NCBI GenBank assembly: GCA_964411985.1
Contig: CAYPNF010000087.1
Location: forward strand, 1 to 27,678
Reading direction: 5' to 3'
DNA from: CAYPNF01 sp964411985
Lineage (GTDB): Bacteria; Verrucomicrobiota; Verrucomicrobiia; Limisphaerales; J093
DNA length: 27,678 nt
This document shows, in pieces, positions 7,899 to 15,742 of the stretch (position 1 is the stretch's first letter; each line of letters opens with the position of its first letter). The position numbers and the translations under genes are program-made. Below the pieces are notes generated by a model. The model made no database searches. It was given only the letters and a program-made list of their open reading frames with translations, and was not told the DNA's origin.

Positions 7899-9300
7899 AA
7901 CCTTAAGCTTGCCCTCTCCACTTCAGCGCGTGGTTGACCGCGGGCGGTGTTGCGGGTGCGGCACGTGCGTTGGGATTTGCCCTGGTGGACGTCTGCACAT
8001 GACCTGGAACCGCTACGGAGAGTATGTTCCGACTCGCAGGGCGGTTTGCCGTCCAGCAGAGAAAACCTGCGGACGGTGCATGGGCTCCTGCCCGGCGCTC
8101 GCGGATGGCTGGGATTGTCGGGCCATGCTGGAACCGGTTTTTGGTGGTGTGCCGGAGGTGCGGTATCAGGAGCCGATTGGTTTCTGGCGGAAGGCCTTCG
8201 TGGGGTATCGCCATGAGCTTGCAGATCGAGTGCAGTGCGCGTCGGGCGGATTGCTCAGTGCCACCCTTGAGATGCTGCTTCGGCAGGGGTGGGTGGATGG
8301 TGTGTTCTGTGTGGGGCCCGCCCAGAGTCAGGGACGGAGGTTTGAGTACCGCTTGGTGATCAACCCCAAGGACCTTTCTGATTGTAGAGGGTCGGCCTAT
8401 TATCCAGTGGAGATCAGCGAGGCCATCAGGACTATCCTGCAACAAGACCTGCGATACGCAGTCGTGGGGCTGCCTTGTGTCTGCAGAGGGCTGCGACGCG
8501 CCATGGGATTCGACAAGCGGCTTCGTGCGCGGATCAAGGTCATGCTCGGTCTCACTTGCGGGCAGAACAAGAGCCGATGCTACTGCGATTATCTTTGCCG
8601 CCGCGCTGGTTTTAACCCAGAGACAGTCACCAGGGTCCGCTTTCGAGGCAAAGACCCCTCGCGGCCAGCCTGGAACTTTACTTTCAGCGCTCAGGATTCT
8701 CAGGGGGGGACGAGCAGCCTCACGTGGAAAGATGCCGTCGAGTCTTCCTGGGTTCGGCGGTTCTTCACCTTGCCTGCGTGTGGTTGGTGCGACGACCTCT
8801 TTGCGGAGAGTGCGGATGCCGTTTTCATGGATGCATGGCTTCCTGGGCTGCAGGAGGATTGGCGCGGTCACAGCCTCGCCGTGGTCCGGTCCGAGGCGCT
8901 GGGCCAGTTGAAGGAGTTGCTTTCGCCGTTGGCCCGTCTTGAGCCCCTACCGTTCGCGCAGGTGGTTCGAAGCCAGTTGGGGGTGGTGGATGCAAAACGG
9001 TCCGAGATGCCGGCCCGGATCCGGCAGGCCACCCTTCTCGGGATGAACCCTGGGCTAAGGGCCGATCCGGTTCGGCATCTGGATTGGGCTTTGGGAAAGG
9101 GGCCTTCGATCGTTGCCCTCCTGGAGGCCACTTACAGGTCACGCGAAGTGTGGTTGGAGTGTGGCGGAGACCTCGGCCAGTTTGAGGAAGGCATGCGTCC
9201 GACAGTCCTTCGCATCGAGCGGGCTCAGCGAATGATCAGCGCTACACGATATGCCCGCAGCCTGCTTCGGAGGTTCCTGATCCATCGTTGGGCTTTGTAG
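7840..9300 (+). CDS. FrhB-like iron-sulfur protein (coenzyme F420 hydrogenase/dehydrogenase beta-subunit family)
   Basis: The family is named for F420-reducing hydrogenase beta subunits. Bacterial members often sit in exopolysaccharide clusters as probable FAD/Fe-S reductases of uncertain substrate. Numbered from ATG 7840 (486 residues), a ferredoxin-like cluster C37xxC40xxC43xxxC47P is followed by a second set C70, C77xxC80xxxC84P. Next come family motifs: CASGGLLSA at 133-141, GSAYYPV at 184-190, GLPCVCRGLRR at 210-220 and GLTCGQNKS at 237-245. A later CGWCDD may be another cluster ligand. The start is uncertain: ATG 7840 overlaps the flippase by 59 bases, while TTG 7909 or GTG 7930 would begin just before the first cysteine motif. 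The overlap suggests co-translation with the flippase and a role in modifying the exported glycan; this is inference. Confidence 0.75.
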   Translation: MDSPFFSTGSRYSGSLPTNETLSLPSPLQRVVDRGRCCGCGTCVGICPGGRLHMTWNRYGEYVPTRRAVCRPAEKTCGRCMGSCPALADGWDCRAMLEPVFGGVPEVRYQEPIGFWRKAFVGYRHELADRVQCASGGLLSATLEMLLRQGWVDGVFCVGPAQSQGRRFEYRLVINPKDLSDCRGSAYYPVEISEAIRTILQQDLRYAVVGLPCVCRGLRRAMGFDKRLRARIKVMLGLTCGQNKSRCYCDYLCRRAGFNPETVTRVRFRGKDPSRPAWNFTFSAQDSQGGTSSLTWKDAVESSWVRRFFTLPACGWCDDLFAESADAVFMDAWLPGLQEDWRGHSLAVVRSEALGQLKELLSPLARLEPLPFAQVVRSQLGVVDAKRSEMPARIRQATLLGMNPGLRADPVRHLDWALGKGPSIVALLEATYRSREVWLECGGDLGQFEEGMRPTVLRIERAQRMISATRYARSLLRRFLIHRWAL

Positions 9301-9328
9301 GATACCCAATCGAACCGGATGCGGAACC

Positions 9329-11755
9329 CTATTCACAACGCAGGGCGTCCAGCGGGTCCACCTTGGCGGCACGTCGTGCTGGAATGAGGCATGCGAGGGT
9401 GGCCACTGCTGCAAGGGTGACCGCCACGATCAGCAGGACCAGCGGATCTGCTGGGCTTACACCAAAGAGCATGCTGGCCAGCCATCGACCCGCCACGAGT
9501 GCCGCCAGCAGGCCGCAGATGCCTCCAAGTCCGACCCAACGCATCGCTTGCGTGAAGATCATGGCCAGCACCTGCCGGGTCGAGGCGCCGAGCGCCATGC
9601 GCACGCCTATCTCCCGTGTCCTTTGGCTGACACTGTAGGCTACGACCGCGTAAATTCCCATGGCCGCCAGGATGAGTGCGATGAGTCCCAGTCCTGAGAG
9701 GAGCAGGGAGGCGGTGCGGAACGGCAGGTAAGCCGCTTGGATGTAATTCTCATACGTGATCAGGGCCCAGGCCTCCACCGCGGCGTCTTGCGCACTGATG
9801 GCTTTGCGCAAGGCCCCGCCGAAACCTTGAGGTTCTTTGGTGGTGCGCACGACAACCCCCAGGTTCATATCAGGGACTCCTTGGAGGTAGTGCGCGTACA
9901 GAAACGGTTTGGGTGACTCGTTCAAGAATCGGTATTTGCCCGCCTTGACCACTCCGATGACGGTGGCCTTCCTGCCGTAGAACGAAACGGATCTGCCAAT
10001 GGGATCTTGGCTTCCCCAGAACCGTTTGGCCATGACCTCATTAATAATGACGACGTTGAGAGCCTTGCGGTCGTCCGATACCCGGAAATCGCGGCCGCTT
10101 ACGAAAGCGATCCCCATCGTGGAAAAGTAATTTTGAGAAACCAGACTCACCTGCACATCCATGTGTTCGTTGGGCTGAGGCTGGTATCCTTCCACGTTGA
10201 CTGTGGAACTGGAGCCTCCTTCGAATCCAAGTGGGAGCCAGTTGGCGAGCGCTGCGGCACGGACTCCCGGCTCAGACGCCAGCCGTTCCCGGAGTTGCCG
10301 GTAAAAGTCGAGTGCCCGATCTTCGTTGTAACCGTGTGCTCCCAGGCGCAGGCCAGCCACCAGCAGGTTGCGCGGATCGAGCCCGATCTCGAGTTGTTTT
10401 GCCTTTTGAAAGCCTTTCGCCAACAGAGCTGCGCCGATGAGCAGGAGGAAGGCCAGCGCCACTTGGCTGACCACCAGGCCTGAGCGCATCCAGTGACGGG
10501 CGGAATGCCCGACGGCTGAGCGACCGCCCTCCTTCAGGCTGGCATTAAGATTGGTGCGGAGCAGTTCGAGGGCGGGGGCCATGCCAAAAACCAGGGCCGC
10601 CAGCAGGCCTAGGGCTCCCGAAAAAACTACGGTGCGCCAGTCGATGGCGAAGTTGTATCCGACTGGCAAGTAGGTTACCGGCATAAAGGCCACCAGAACG
10701 GAGCGGAACCAAAACACGAACAGAACCCCGGCCAAAGCTCCGAGGCCTGCCATCACAAGACTCTCCGTTAGCAGTTGTTGAACCACTCGCCTTCGGCCCG
10801 CTCCGAGCGCCATGCGAACCCCGATCTCCCGCTGGCGGGCTGCCGATTTCGCCAGTAGCAGGTTTGCCACGTTCGCAGTGACAATGAGCAGGACCACCGC
10901 CCCGACCGCGAACAGAATTCTCAGCACGGGCAGAAAGACCGCCTGTCCACCATACGGTGCACGCATGGGCTCCAGGACTCTCAGGGTGATTCCGGTGTTC
11001 GAACGTGGCCACTGGGCCGTGAGCGCCGCTGCGAGCGTGGTGGACGCGGCCTGCGCCTGGTCGCGGCTGACTCCTTTCTGCAGTCGCGCCAGGCAGTGCA
11101 CCCAGCGGTCGGCCCGCTCCGTCATGTTTCCGAAATGGGCCACCTCCTGGTGCATGCAAAGCGGAGCCCAGAAATCACATTGCAGCCCGCTCATGGAACC
11201 GATGAAGCCCTCTGGGGCCACCCCGATGATTGTGAACGGCCGTCGATTCAGGTCCACCACTTTCCCCGCCACGTTGGGATCCGCGCCGAACCTCCTTTTC
11301 CAATAACCGTGGCTGATCACCAGTACCGGTGCAGCACCGGGTTTGGCTTCTTCGTCGGGAAGGAAGGATCGTCCCAGGACCATCTTCACACCCAGAACGT
11401 CGAAGAAGTTGGCGGTGGCCAGCTGCCCGTAAGCCCATTGGGCATGGCCCTCGACCGTGATGCAGCTGGGTGTCACCTGCGAGCCGACAATCCCCGCAAA
11501 CACGTTGGTGAGCGCAGCAAAGTCCGTCAGGTCAGGATAGGAAACGGTGTCGTTCACCTGCCCGTTGTGCACGGAGCAGAGCACCACTAGTTCGCTCATG
11601 TTGGCGGCCCCAGGGTAGGGGCGAAGCAAAGTCGCTTGCATCCAGCAAAAGACGGTCGAAGTGGCGCCAATCCCCAGACCGAGGGTGAGAATCACGGTGA
11701 GAGCGAAGCCTGGTTGCTTCAGCAGCAGGCGTATGGCGTACTTCAGGTCGGTCAT
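9329..11755 (-). CDS. ADOP-type double FtsX/MacB permease (orphan ABC permease)
   Basis: This 808-residue inner-membrane protein has two MacB_PCD-FtsX units in one chain, the arrangement called the acidobacterial duplicated orphan permease (ADOP). It starts MTDLKYAIRLLLKQPGFALT with a first transmembrane helix near 18-38. A periplasmic MacB-like domain follows at about 50-270. The first FtsX block is near 275-400 and carries REIGVRMALG at 309-318. A second periplasmic domain spans about 450-680. The second FtsX block, at about 685-808, carries the same REIGVRMALG at 715-724 and ends in IPARRAAKVDPLDALRCE, the standard family tail. No ATP-binding subunit is encoded nearby. The ATG is preceded by AAGGGG, a fair Shine-Dalgarno site. 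It ends 28 bases from the convergent FrhB-like gene. The cargo is unknown; MacB relatives export peptides, toxins or lipids or do mechanical work. Confidence 0.9.
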   Translation of the reverse strand: MTDLKYAIRLLLKQPGFALTVILTLGLGIGATSTVFCWMQATLLRPYPGAANMSELVVLCSVHNGQVNDTVSYPDLTDFAALTNVFAGIVGSQVTPSCITVEGHAQWAYGQLATANFFDVLGVKMVLGRSFLPDEEAKPGAAPVLVISHGYWKRRFGADPNVAGKVVDLNRRPFTIIGVAPEGFIGSMSGLQCDFWAPLCMHQEVAHFGNMTERADRWVHCLARLQKGVSRDQAQAASTTLAAALTAQWPRSNTGITLRVLEPMRAPYGGQAVFLPVLRILFAVGAVVLLIVTANVANLLLAKSAARQREIGVRMALGAGRRRVVQQLLTESLVMAGLGALAGVLFVFWFRSVLVAFMPVTYLPVGYNFAIDWRTVVFSGALGLLAALVFGMAPALELLRTNLNASLKEGGRSAVGHSARHWMRSGLVVSQVALAFLLLIGAALLAKGFQKAKQLEIGLDPRNLLVAGLRLGAHGYNEDRALDFYRQLRERLASEPGVRAAALANWLPLGFEGGSSSTVNVEGYQPQPNEHMDVQVSLVSQNYFSTMGIAFVSGRDFRVSDDRKALNVVIINEVMAKRFWGSQDPIGRSVSFYGRKATVIGVVKAGKYRFLNESPKPFLYAHYLQGVPDMNLGVVVRTTKEPQGFGGALRKAISAQDAAVEAWALITYENYIQAAYLPFRTASLLLSGLGLIALILAAMGIYAVVAYSVSQRTREIGVRMALGASTRQVLAMIFTQAMRWVGLGGICGLLAALVAGRWLASMLFGVSPADPLVLLIVAVTLAAVATLACLIPARRAAKVDPLDALRCE

Positions 11756-11829
11756 CCACCCCTTGGATTGCAGTTAGCATGCCAGGCTGAGGACATTCTT
11801 TCCGGGCTGATGCGCAGGAGTTTAAGTGG

Positions 11830-11850
11830 CTGCCCCTAGAGCAGGGGCAG
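11830..11850. repeat. Perfect stem-loop (8-bp stem) in the divergent intergenic region
   Basis: CTGCCCCT (11830-11837) and AGGGGCAG (11843-11850) are perfect reverse complements with a 5-base loop. No T-tract follows on either strand, so this is not a classical terminator. It lies in the leader or promoter zone of the ADOP permease gene. Confidence 0.65.
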
Positions 11851-11857
11851 GGGAAGA

Positions 11858-11893
11858 TCCCGGCGTCGGGAAACGGAAATCCCAGCCTTGGGA
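11858..11893. promoter_or_regulatory. Two phased 5-4-5 palindromes, a possible double operator
   Basis: TCCCGGCGTCGGGA (11858-11871) and TCCCAGCCTTGGGA (11880-11893) are each perfect 5-bp inverted repeats around 4 bases. They share the pattern TCCC(G/A)GC(G/C)T(C/T)GGGA followed by AA. Their centres are 22 bp apart, about two helical turns, as expected for two dimers bound on one face of the DNA. They lie between the divergent permease and arabinose operons. The binding protein is unknown. Confidence 0.45.
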
Positions 11894-11914
11894 AAGACAT
11901 TCACCTTCCATTTT

Positions 11915-11936
11915 CGCTTGATCTGCGGATCAAGCG
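11915..11936. repeat. Perfect 9-bp stem-loop upstream of the arabinose operon
   Basis: CGCTTGATC (11915-11923) and GATCAAGCG (11928-11936) pair perfectly around the 4-base loop TGCG. Flanking CCATTTT and AAAAGATGG can extend the pairing with bulges. No T-run follows, so a regulatory site or an mRNA structure is as likely as a terminator. Confidence 0.6.
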
Positions 11937-12006
11937 TGGAAAAGATGGGTGCCCTACGGTGGGTAGTGCGGTGAGGCGCTGGCATGAATGGGAGTTGAGA
12001 AACCAT

Positions 12007-12036
12007 TTGACAGACGGACAGGGAATTTGGTTTACT
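12007..12036 (+). promoter_or_regulatory. Putative sigma-70 promoter of the arabinose operon
   Basis: A perfect -35 box TTGACA (12007-12012) is followed after 18 bp by TTTACT (12031-12036), which matches TATAAT at 4 of 6 positions. Transcription would start near 12043, leaving a very short leader before the ATG at 12057. No other good promoter was seen before the first gene. Confidence 0.5.
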
Positions 12037-12044
12037 AAAGTAAA
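12031..12044. promoter_or_regulatory. Inverted repeat overlapping the -10 box, probable repressor operator
   Basis: TTTACT-AA-AGTAAA is a perfect 6-bp inverted repeat. It covers the proposed -10 box and start point and ends 12 bases before the ROK repressor gene. AT-rich inverted repeats of this kind are typical operators of ROK and XylR-like repressors, so self-repression of the whole operon, relieved by a sugar signal, is the simplest reading. This is inference from position and form. Confidence 0.5.
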
Positions 12045-12056
12045 TTAATTAACCCG

Positions 12057-13271
12057 ATGGTTGTCGTTCCTTCCAAGATGCGTGGGCTTAACAGGCGGCT
12101 CCTTCTCAGGCGCCTGCAGGAGCTCCAAATGGCTTCCCGTGCGGAGTTGGCTAAGTCTCTCGGTATGAGCCAACCCACCGCTGGCAAGATCGCCGACGAG
12201 ATGCTCAGGCACGGCATTCTGGAGGAGGTCGATCAGGCGAGTCCGGAGGCCAATCCTACGGCTGGTCGTTTGGGACGGCCCGGTCGCTTGCTGCGACTCG
12301 ATCGCACGCATCCCCGTTTTCTGGGAGTTGAACTGGGTGTGTCGGAGACTCGCATCGCGCCCCTGCCGGTGGGCATTGATGCCGATGAAGGGTGGACTGG
12401 GTCCTTTCGTACCCCTGCTACGTTTGACCTGTGGATGACCGCGCTGGGCAAGGCGCTGCGGCCGTTTGGCTCACAGAACTTCTGGGCGGCCTTAGTCAGC
12501 GTTCCGGGGATTGTCGATGAGGCGGCGGGTCGAGTGGTTTTTTCCCCGAACCTGCACTGGACCGAACAAGCCGACTTGCCCGGTTTGGTGGGGGAGTTGG
12601 TGGAGGCGCCAGCGCTGTTGGTTCAGGAGGAACGAGCCTTGGCTTTGGGGCAGATGGCGGCCCAGCCGGGGGGGGACGATTTTCTGCTCGCCGACTTTGG
12701 CGACGGCGTGGGCGGAGCGATCATCCTGGGAGGCAGGCTTTTTGAGAACCCACTCCCGATCAGCGGTGAGCTGGGGCACACCCCTGTCCTGGGAAATGAC
12801 CGGCCCTGCGGTTGCGGAGCCACAGGTTGCGTGGAGACACTGGTCTCACAGAGCGGCTTGTTGAAAAGCTATTCCCAGCACCAGCAGGTGGTCGAGCCCA
12901 GTTGGGGCGAACTGGTGGGTTTCATCGCAGCGAATGGGATGGTTCCTTGGTTGGCGCACGCCTTGGATGCCATCAGCACGGTGATTGCAGGGTCGCTGAA
13001 CGTCATGGGCTTGCGCCGCGCGGTCATTACGGGGACAATTGCTGAAATGCCCGAATGCGTGTCCAGCTACGTCGCCAGCAGAATTACGGAGGGGACGATG
13101 TGGGCCCGTTTCGGTCAGGTGAGTTGCGAAACCGCGCCTCGTCGGCGCGCGGCTGGGCTCGTGGTCGCGGGCTTGGATCGCATCGTGATTCCCATGCTGG
13201 AGAATGAGGGAAACTCGCGTTTCCACTCGCCACCCACCACCAGCGGCAAGCGCACTTTTTCGGCTAGTTGA
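12057..13271 (+). CDS. ROK-family transcriptional repressor, probable arabinose-operon regulator
   Basis: This 404-residue DNA-binding repressor heads the arabinose operon. An N-terminal winged helix-turn-helix occupies about 15-75 (RAELAKSLGMSQPTAGKIAD), followed by a wing (GRPGRLLRLD) and a ROK sugar-binding domain at about 85-385. The ROK zinc signature is present: GELGHT at 237-242 and CGCGATGC at 251-258. The place where ROK kinases carry a catalytic Asp (usually NDANCAALGE) reads VQEERALALG here. This suggests ligand binding without kinase activity, which is common in ROK repressors. Its effector is probably L-arabinose or a derivative, judged only from the downstream genes. A later ATG at 12078 is an alternative start. 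It lies 27 bases ahead of araB, so it is co-transcribed and likely self-regulated through the operator at 12031. Confidence 0.88.
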   Translation: MVVVPSKMRGLNRRLLLRRLQELQMASRAELAKSLGMSQPTAGKIADEMLRHGILEEVDQASPEANPTAGRLGRPGRLLRLDRTHPRFLGVELGVSETRIAPLPVGIDADEGWTGSFRTPATFDLWMTALGKALRPFGSQNFWAALVSVPGIVDEAAGRVVFSPNLHWTEQADLPGLVGELVEAPALLVQEERALALGQMAAQPGGDDFLLADFGDGVGGAIILGGRLFENPLPISGELGHTPVLGNDRPCGCGATGCVETLVSQSGLLKSYSQHQQVVEPSWGELVGFIAANGMVPWLAHALDAISTVIAGSLNVMGLRRAVITGTIAEMPECVSSYVASRITEGTMWARFGQVSCETAPRRRAAGLVVAGLDRIVIPMLENEGNSRFHSPPTTSGKRTFSAS

Positions 13272-13298
13272 GCATCCAATTCTGAGTCATACCCATCT

Positions 13299-14975
13299 AT
13301 GAGCAAGCAGTACACTCTGGGCCTGGATTACGGCACAAACTCTGTCCGGGCGCTTATCGTCGACACCGCCAATGGCCGGGAGGTGGCCGCGGCGATCTGG
13401 ACTTACGAACACGGCGTGGACGGCGTCATTTTGGCGCGCGATCCCAACTTGGCCAGGCAGCATCCCGCCGATTATGAGAAGGGGGCTGAGATCACCATCA
13501 AGAAGGCCCTCGCTGCGGCGCAGAAGAGCGTGGCCGGTTTCAAGTCCGAGCAGGTGGTCGGGATCGGGGTGGACACGACCGGGAGCACACCGATACCCGT
13601 TGACGCGAAGGGTCGCCCGCTGGCCTTTCAGAAGAAGTTTGCCAACAACCCTGCGGCCATGGCTTGGCTGTGGAAAGACCACACAGGAGTGGCTGAGGCC
13701 GCGGAGATTACGGCCTTGGCAAAAGAGCTCCGGCCTCAGTTTCTCGCCAAGTGCGGCGGCACTTACAGCAGTGAATGGTTCTTCAGCAAGATTCTGCGGT
13801 GCCTGCGCACCTCTCCCCAGGTCTTTGCCGCGGCGCACTCCTGGGTGGAATGCGCGGATTGGGTTCCTGCCATGCTCACGGACACCGAGGCGCCGGGCAA
13901 ACTCCGAGTCGGCGTGTGTGCCGCAGGACACAAGGCCATGTTCCACGAGAGTTGGGGCGGGTATCCGGATGCGGAGTTCCTCTCCAAGCTGGATCCCAAG
14001 CTGGGCGAGCTGCGTTCGCGGTTGCCCAACCAAGCATTCACCGTGGAACAGGAGGCAGGCAAGCTGACTGAGGCCTGGGCCAACCGCACCGGCCTGCGCG
14101 CGGGTATCCCTGTCGCCGTGGGTGCCTTCGATGCCCATCTGGGTGGCGTTGGGTCCGGCATCGCGCCGGGGACGTTGGTGAAGATTATAGGCACCAGTAC
14201 CTGCGACATGATGGTGTCTCCGACCAGCCAGGCCCTGGCGGACATCCCGGGGTTGTGCGGGATTGTCCCAGGCAGCATCCTTCCAGGTTACTATGGACTC
14301 GAGGCAGGCCAGTCCGCCGTGGGTGACATCTTCAATTGGTTCGTCAATTACATCCAGCCACAGGGCATGAAAGAGGGTGGACACCGGATGCTGGACGAGG
14401 CCGCAGGCAAGCTGGCCGCGGGCGAATCCGGCCTGCTGGCGCTGGATTGGAACAATGGCAATCGCACGGTCCTCGTCGATCAGCGTCTCACCGGTTTGTT
14501 GCTGGGTCAGACCCTTTATACGAACCCGGCGGAAATCTACCGCGCTCTGATCGAAGCCACGGCATTTGGAGCGTTAACGATCATCAACCGCTTCGAGGAG
14601 TACGGGGTCAAAGTCGATCAGGTGGTGAATTGTGGAGGCATCGCTGAAAAGAGCGCCACGACCATGCAGATTTATGCGGACGTGACCGGGCGGCCAATGA
14701 AGATCTCGCGGTCGGCGCAGACTTGCGCGCTGGGGGCGGCGATTGCGGGAGCGGTCGTAGCGGGAGTCTACCCCAACTTTGCGGCTGCGCAGAAGCGTAT
14801 GACGGGGCTCAAGCCCAAGGTCTACAAGCCCAACGCCAAGGCCCATGCTGTTTACCAGCAGCTCTATGCGCTCTATAAGCAGTTGCACGACGCCTTTGGC
14901 ACCCAGGCTTGGAGTGGGAACCTCTATTCGGTGATGAAGACCTTGCTGGAGGTTCGAAACCAGGCCCGCCGCTGA
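13299..14975 (+). CDS. araB: L-ribulokinase
   Basis: This FGGY-family kinase phosphorylates L-ribulose with ATP to give L-ribulose 5-phosphate, the second cytoplasmic step of L-arabinose use. It has 558 residues, the usual AraB length. The N-terminal phosphate-binding loop reads LDYGTNSVRALIVD (9-22), then GVDTTGSTPIPVD (90-102). GAFDAHLGGVG at 275-285 carries the expected catalytic base Asp278. GTSTCDM at 298-304 and LEAGQSAVGD follow as typical AraB motifs, and NCGGIAEKS closes the C-terminal nucleotide-binding fold. No clear Shine-Dalgarno site precedes the ATG, but the frame begins directly with the family N-terminus. The araD start lies only 11 bases downstream. The isomerase AraA that makes its substrate is not encoded in this window. 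Confidence 0.96.
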   Translation: MSKQYTLGLDYGTNSVRALIVDTANGREVAAAIWTYEHGVDGVILARDPNLARQHPADYEKGAEITIKKALAAAQKSVAGFKSEQVVGIGVDTTGSTPIPVDAKGRPLAFQKKFANNPAAMAWLWKDHTGVAEAAEITALAKELRPQFLAKCGGTYSSEWFFSKILRCLRTSPQVFAAAHSWVECADWVPAMLTDTEAPGKLRVGVCAAGHKAMFHESWGGYPDAEFLSKLDPKLGELRSRLPNQAFTVEQEAGKLTEAWANRTGLRAGIPVAVGAFDAHLGGVGSGIAPGTLVKIIGTSTCDMMVSPTSQALADIPGLCGIVPGSILPGYYGLEAGQSAVGDIFNWFVNYIQPQGMKEGGHRMLDEAAGKLAAGESGLLALDWNNGNRTVLVDQRLTGLLLGQTLYTNPAEIYRALIEATAFGALTIINRFEEYGVKVDQVVNCGGIAEKSATTMQIYADVTGRPMKISRSAQTCALGAAIAGAVVAGVYPNFAAAQKRMTGLKPKVYKPNAKAHAVYQQLYALYKQLHDAFGTQAWSGNLYSVMKTLLEVRNQARR

Positions 14976-14986
14976 GGTTCCGTTCT

Positions 14987-15718
14987 ATGCTCAAACGACT
15001 GAAAGAAGAGGTTTGCGCGGCGAATCTCGAATTGGTTCGCAAGGGCTTGGTCATTGAGACCTGGGGAAATGCCAGCGCCGCCGATCGCGAGACCGGGTGC
15101 GTGGTCATCAAGCCTTCCGGGGTTCCCTACGACCGGATGAAGCCCAAGCACATGGTGGTGGTCGGGCTTCAGACAGGAGAGGTTGTCGAAGGTGATCTAA
15201 ATCCCAGTTCGGATACGGCCACCCATTTGGCGCTTTATCGCGCATTCGAGGCGATCGGAGGGGTGATCCATACTCACAGCCTTTTTGCCACGGCCTGGGC
15301 TCAGGCAAAGAAACCCATTCCTGCCCTGGGAACCACCCATGCGGATTACTTCTATGGGCCAATCCCCTGCAGTCGGTTGATGCGCCCCCAGGAGATTGAG
15401 AAAGATTACGAAGCCAACACGGGCGCGGTCATCGTCGAGACGTTTCGGAATCGGGGCGTTTCGGACTGCCCTGGAGTGCTGGTAGCCAGCCATGGCCCTT
15501 TTGCGTGGGGACCCACTGTCGCCAAGGCGGTGGAGAATGCCTACGTCTTGGAGCATCTGGCTCGACTGGCTTCGGAAACCTTGCGCATCGCGCCTGGAAC
15601 GAGCGGCATGCAGATGGTTCTGCTCAAGAAACACTTTTTCCGAAAACACGGTGCCGGGGCTTACTATGGTCAAAAAGCCCCTGCCTCAACCACCAAGACC
15701 AACCCGAAAGCAAGCTAA
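14987..15718 (+). CDS. araD: L-ribulose-5-phosphate 4-epimerase
   Basis: This zinc-dependent class II aldolase-family enzyme converts L-ribulose 5-phosphate to D-xylulose 5-phosphate, linking arabinose to the pentose phosphate pathway. It has 243 residues, slightly longer than E. coli AraD because of a Lys/Thr-rich tail. WGNASAADR at 26-34 and KPSGVPYD at 42-49 form the substrate loop. The zinc ligands are His95 and His97 (IHTHS) and His169 (ASHGPF). Asp76 (SSDTATH) and Asp120 (HADYFYG) match catalytic positions, with nearly the E. coli numbering, and a Tyr lies in the C-terminal AYYGQ. The ATG at 14987 is chosen because an upstream frame extension would overlap the end of araB. It is 24 bases before the mutarotase gene and clearly in the same operon. 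Confidence 0.96.
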   Translation: MLKRLKEEVCAANLELVRKGLVIETWGNASAADRETGCVVIKPSGVPYDRMKPKHMVVVGLQTGEVVEGDLNPSSDTATHLALYRAFEAIGGVIHTHSLFATAWAQAKKPIPALGTTHADYFYGPIPCSRLMRPQEIEKDYEANTGAVIVETFRNRGVSDCPGVLVASHGPFAWGPTVAKAVENAYVLEHLARLASETLRIAPGTSGMQMVLLKKHFFRKHGAGAYYGQKAPASTTKTNPKAS

Positions 15719-15742
15719 GCAACCAGCAAGATCGATTCCGTC

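Larger units (their letters stand above)
11756..12056. other. Divergent intergenic region between the permease and the arabinose operon
   Basis: This 301-bp region holds no gene. It contains four perfect stem-loops or palindromes between 11830 and 11936, and a promoter with an overlapping inverted repeat at 12007-12044. It must carry the start signals of both divergent transcripts. Confidence 0.7.

Noticed and set aside
7903..8871. 322-residue minus-strand frame opposite the FrhB-like gene
   Set aside because: Antisense to clear cysteine motifs on the plus strand; no recognisable domain.
13287..14384. 365-residue minus-strand frame opposite araB
   Set aside because: Antisense to a certain gene; no domain or ribosome binding site.
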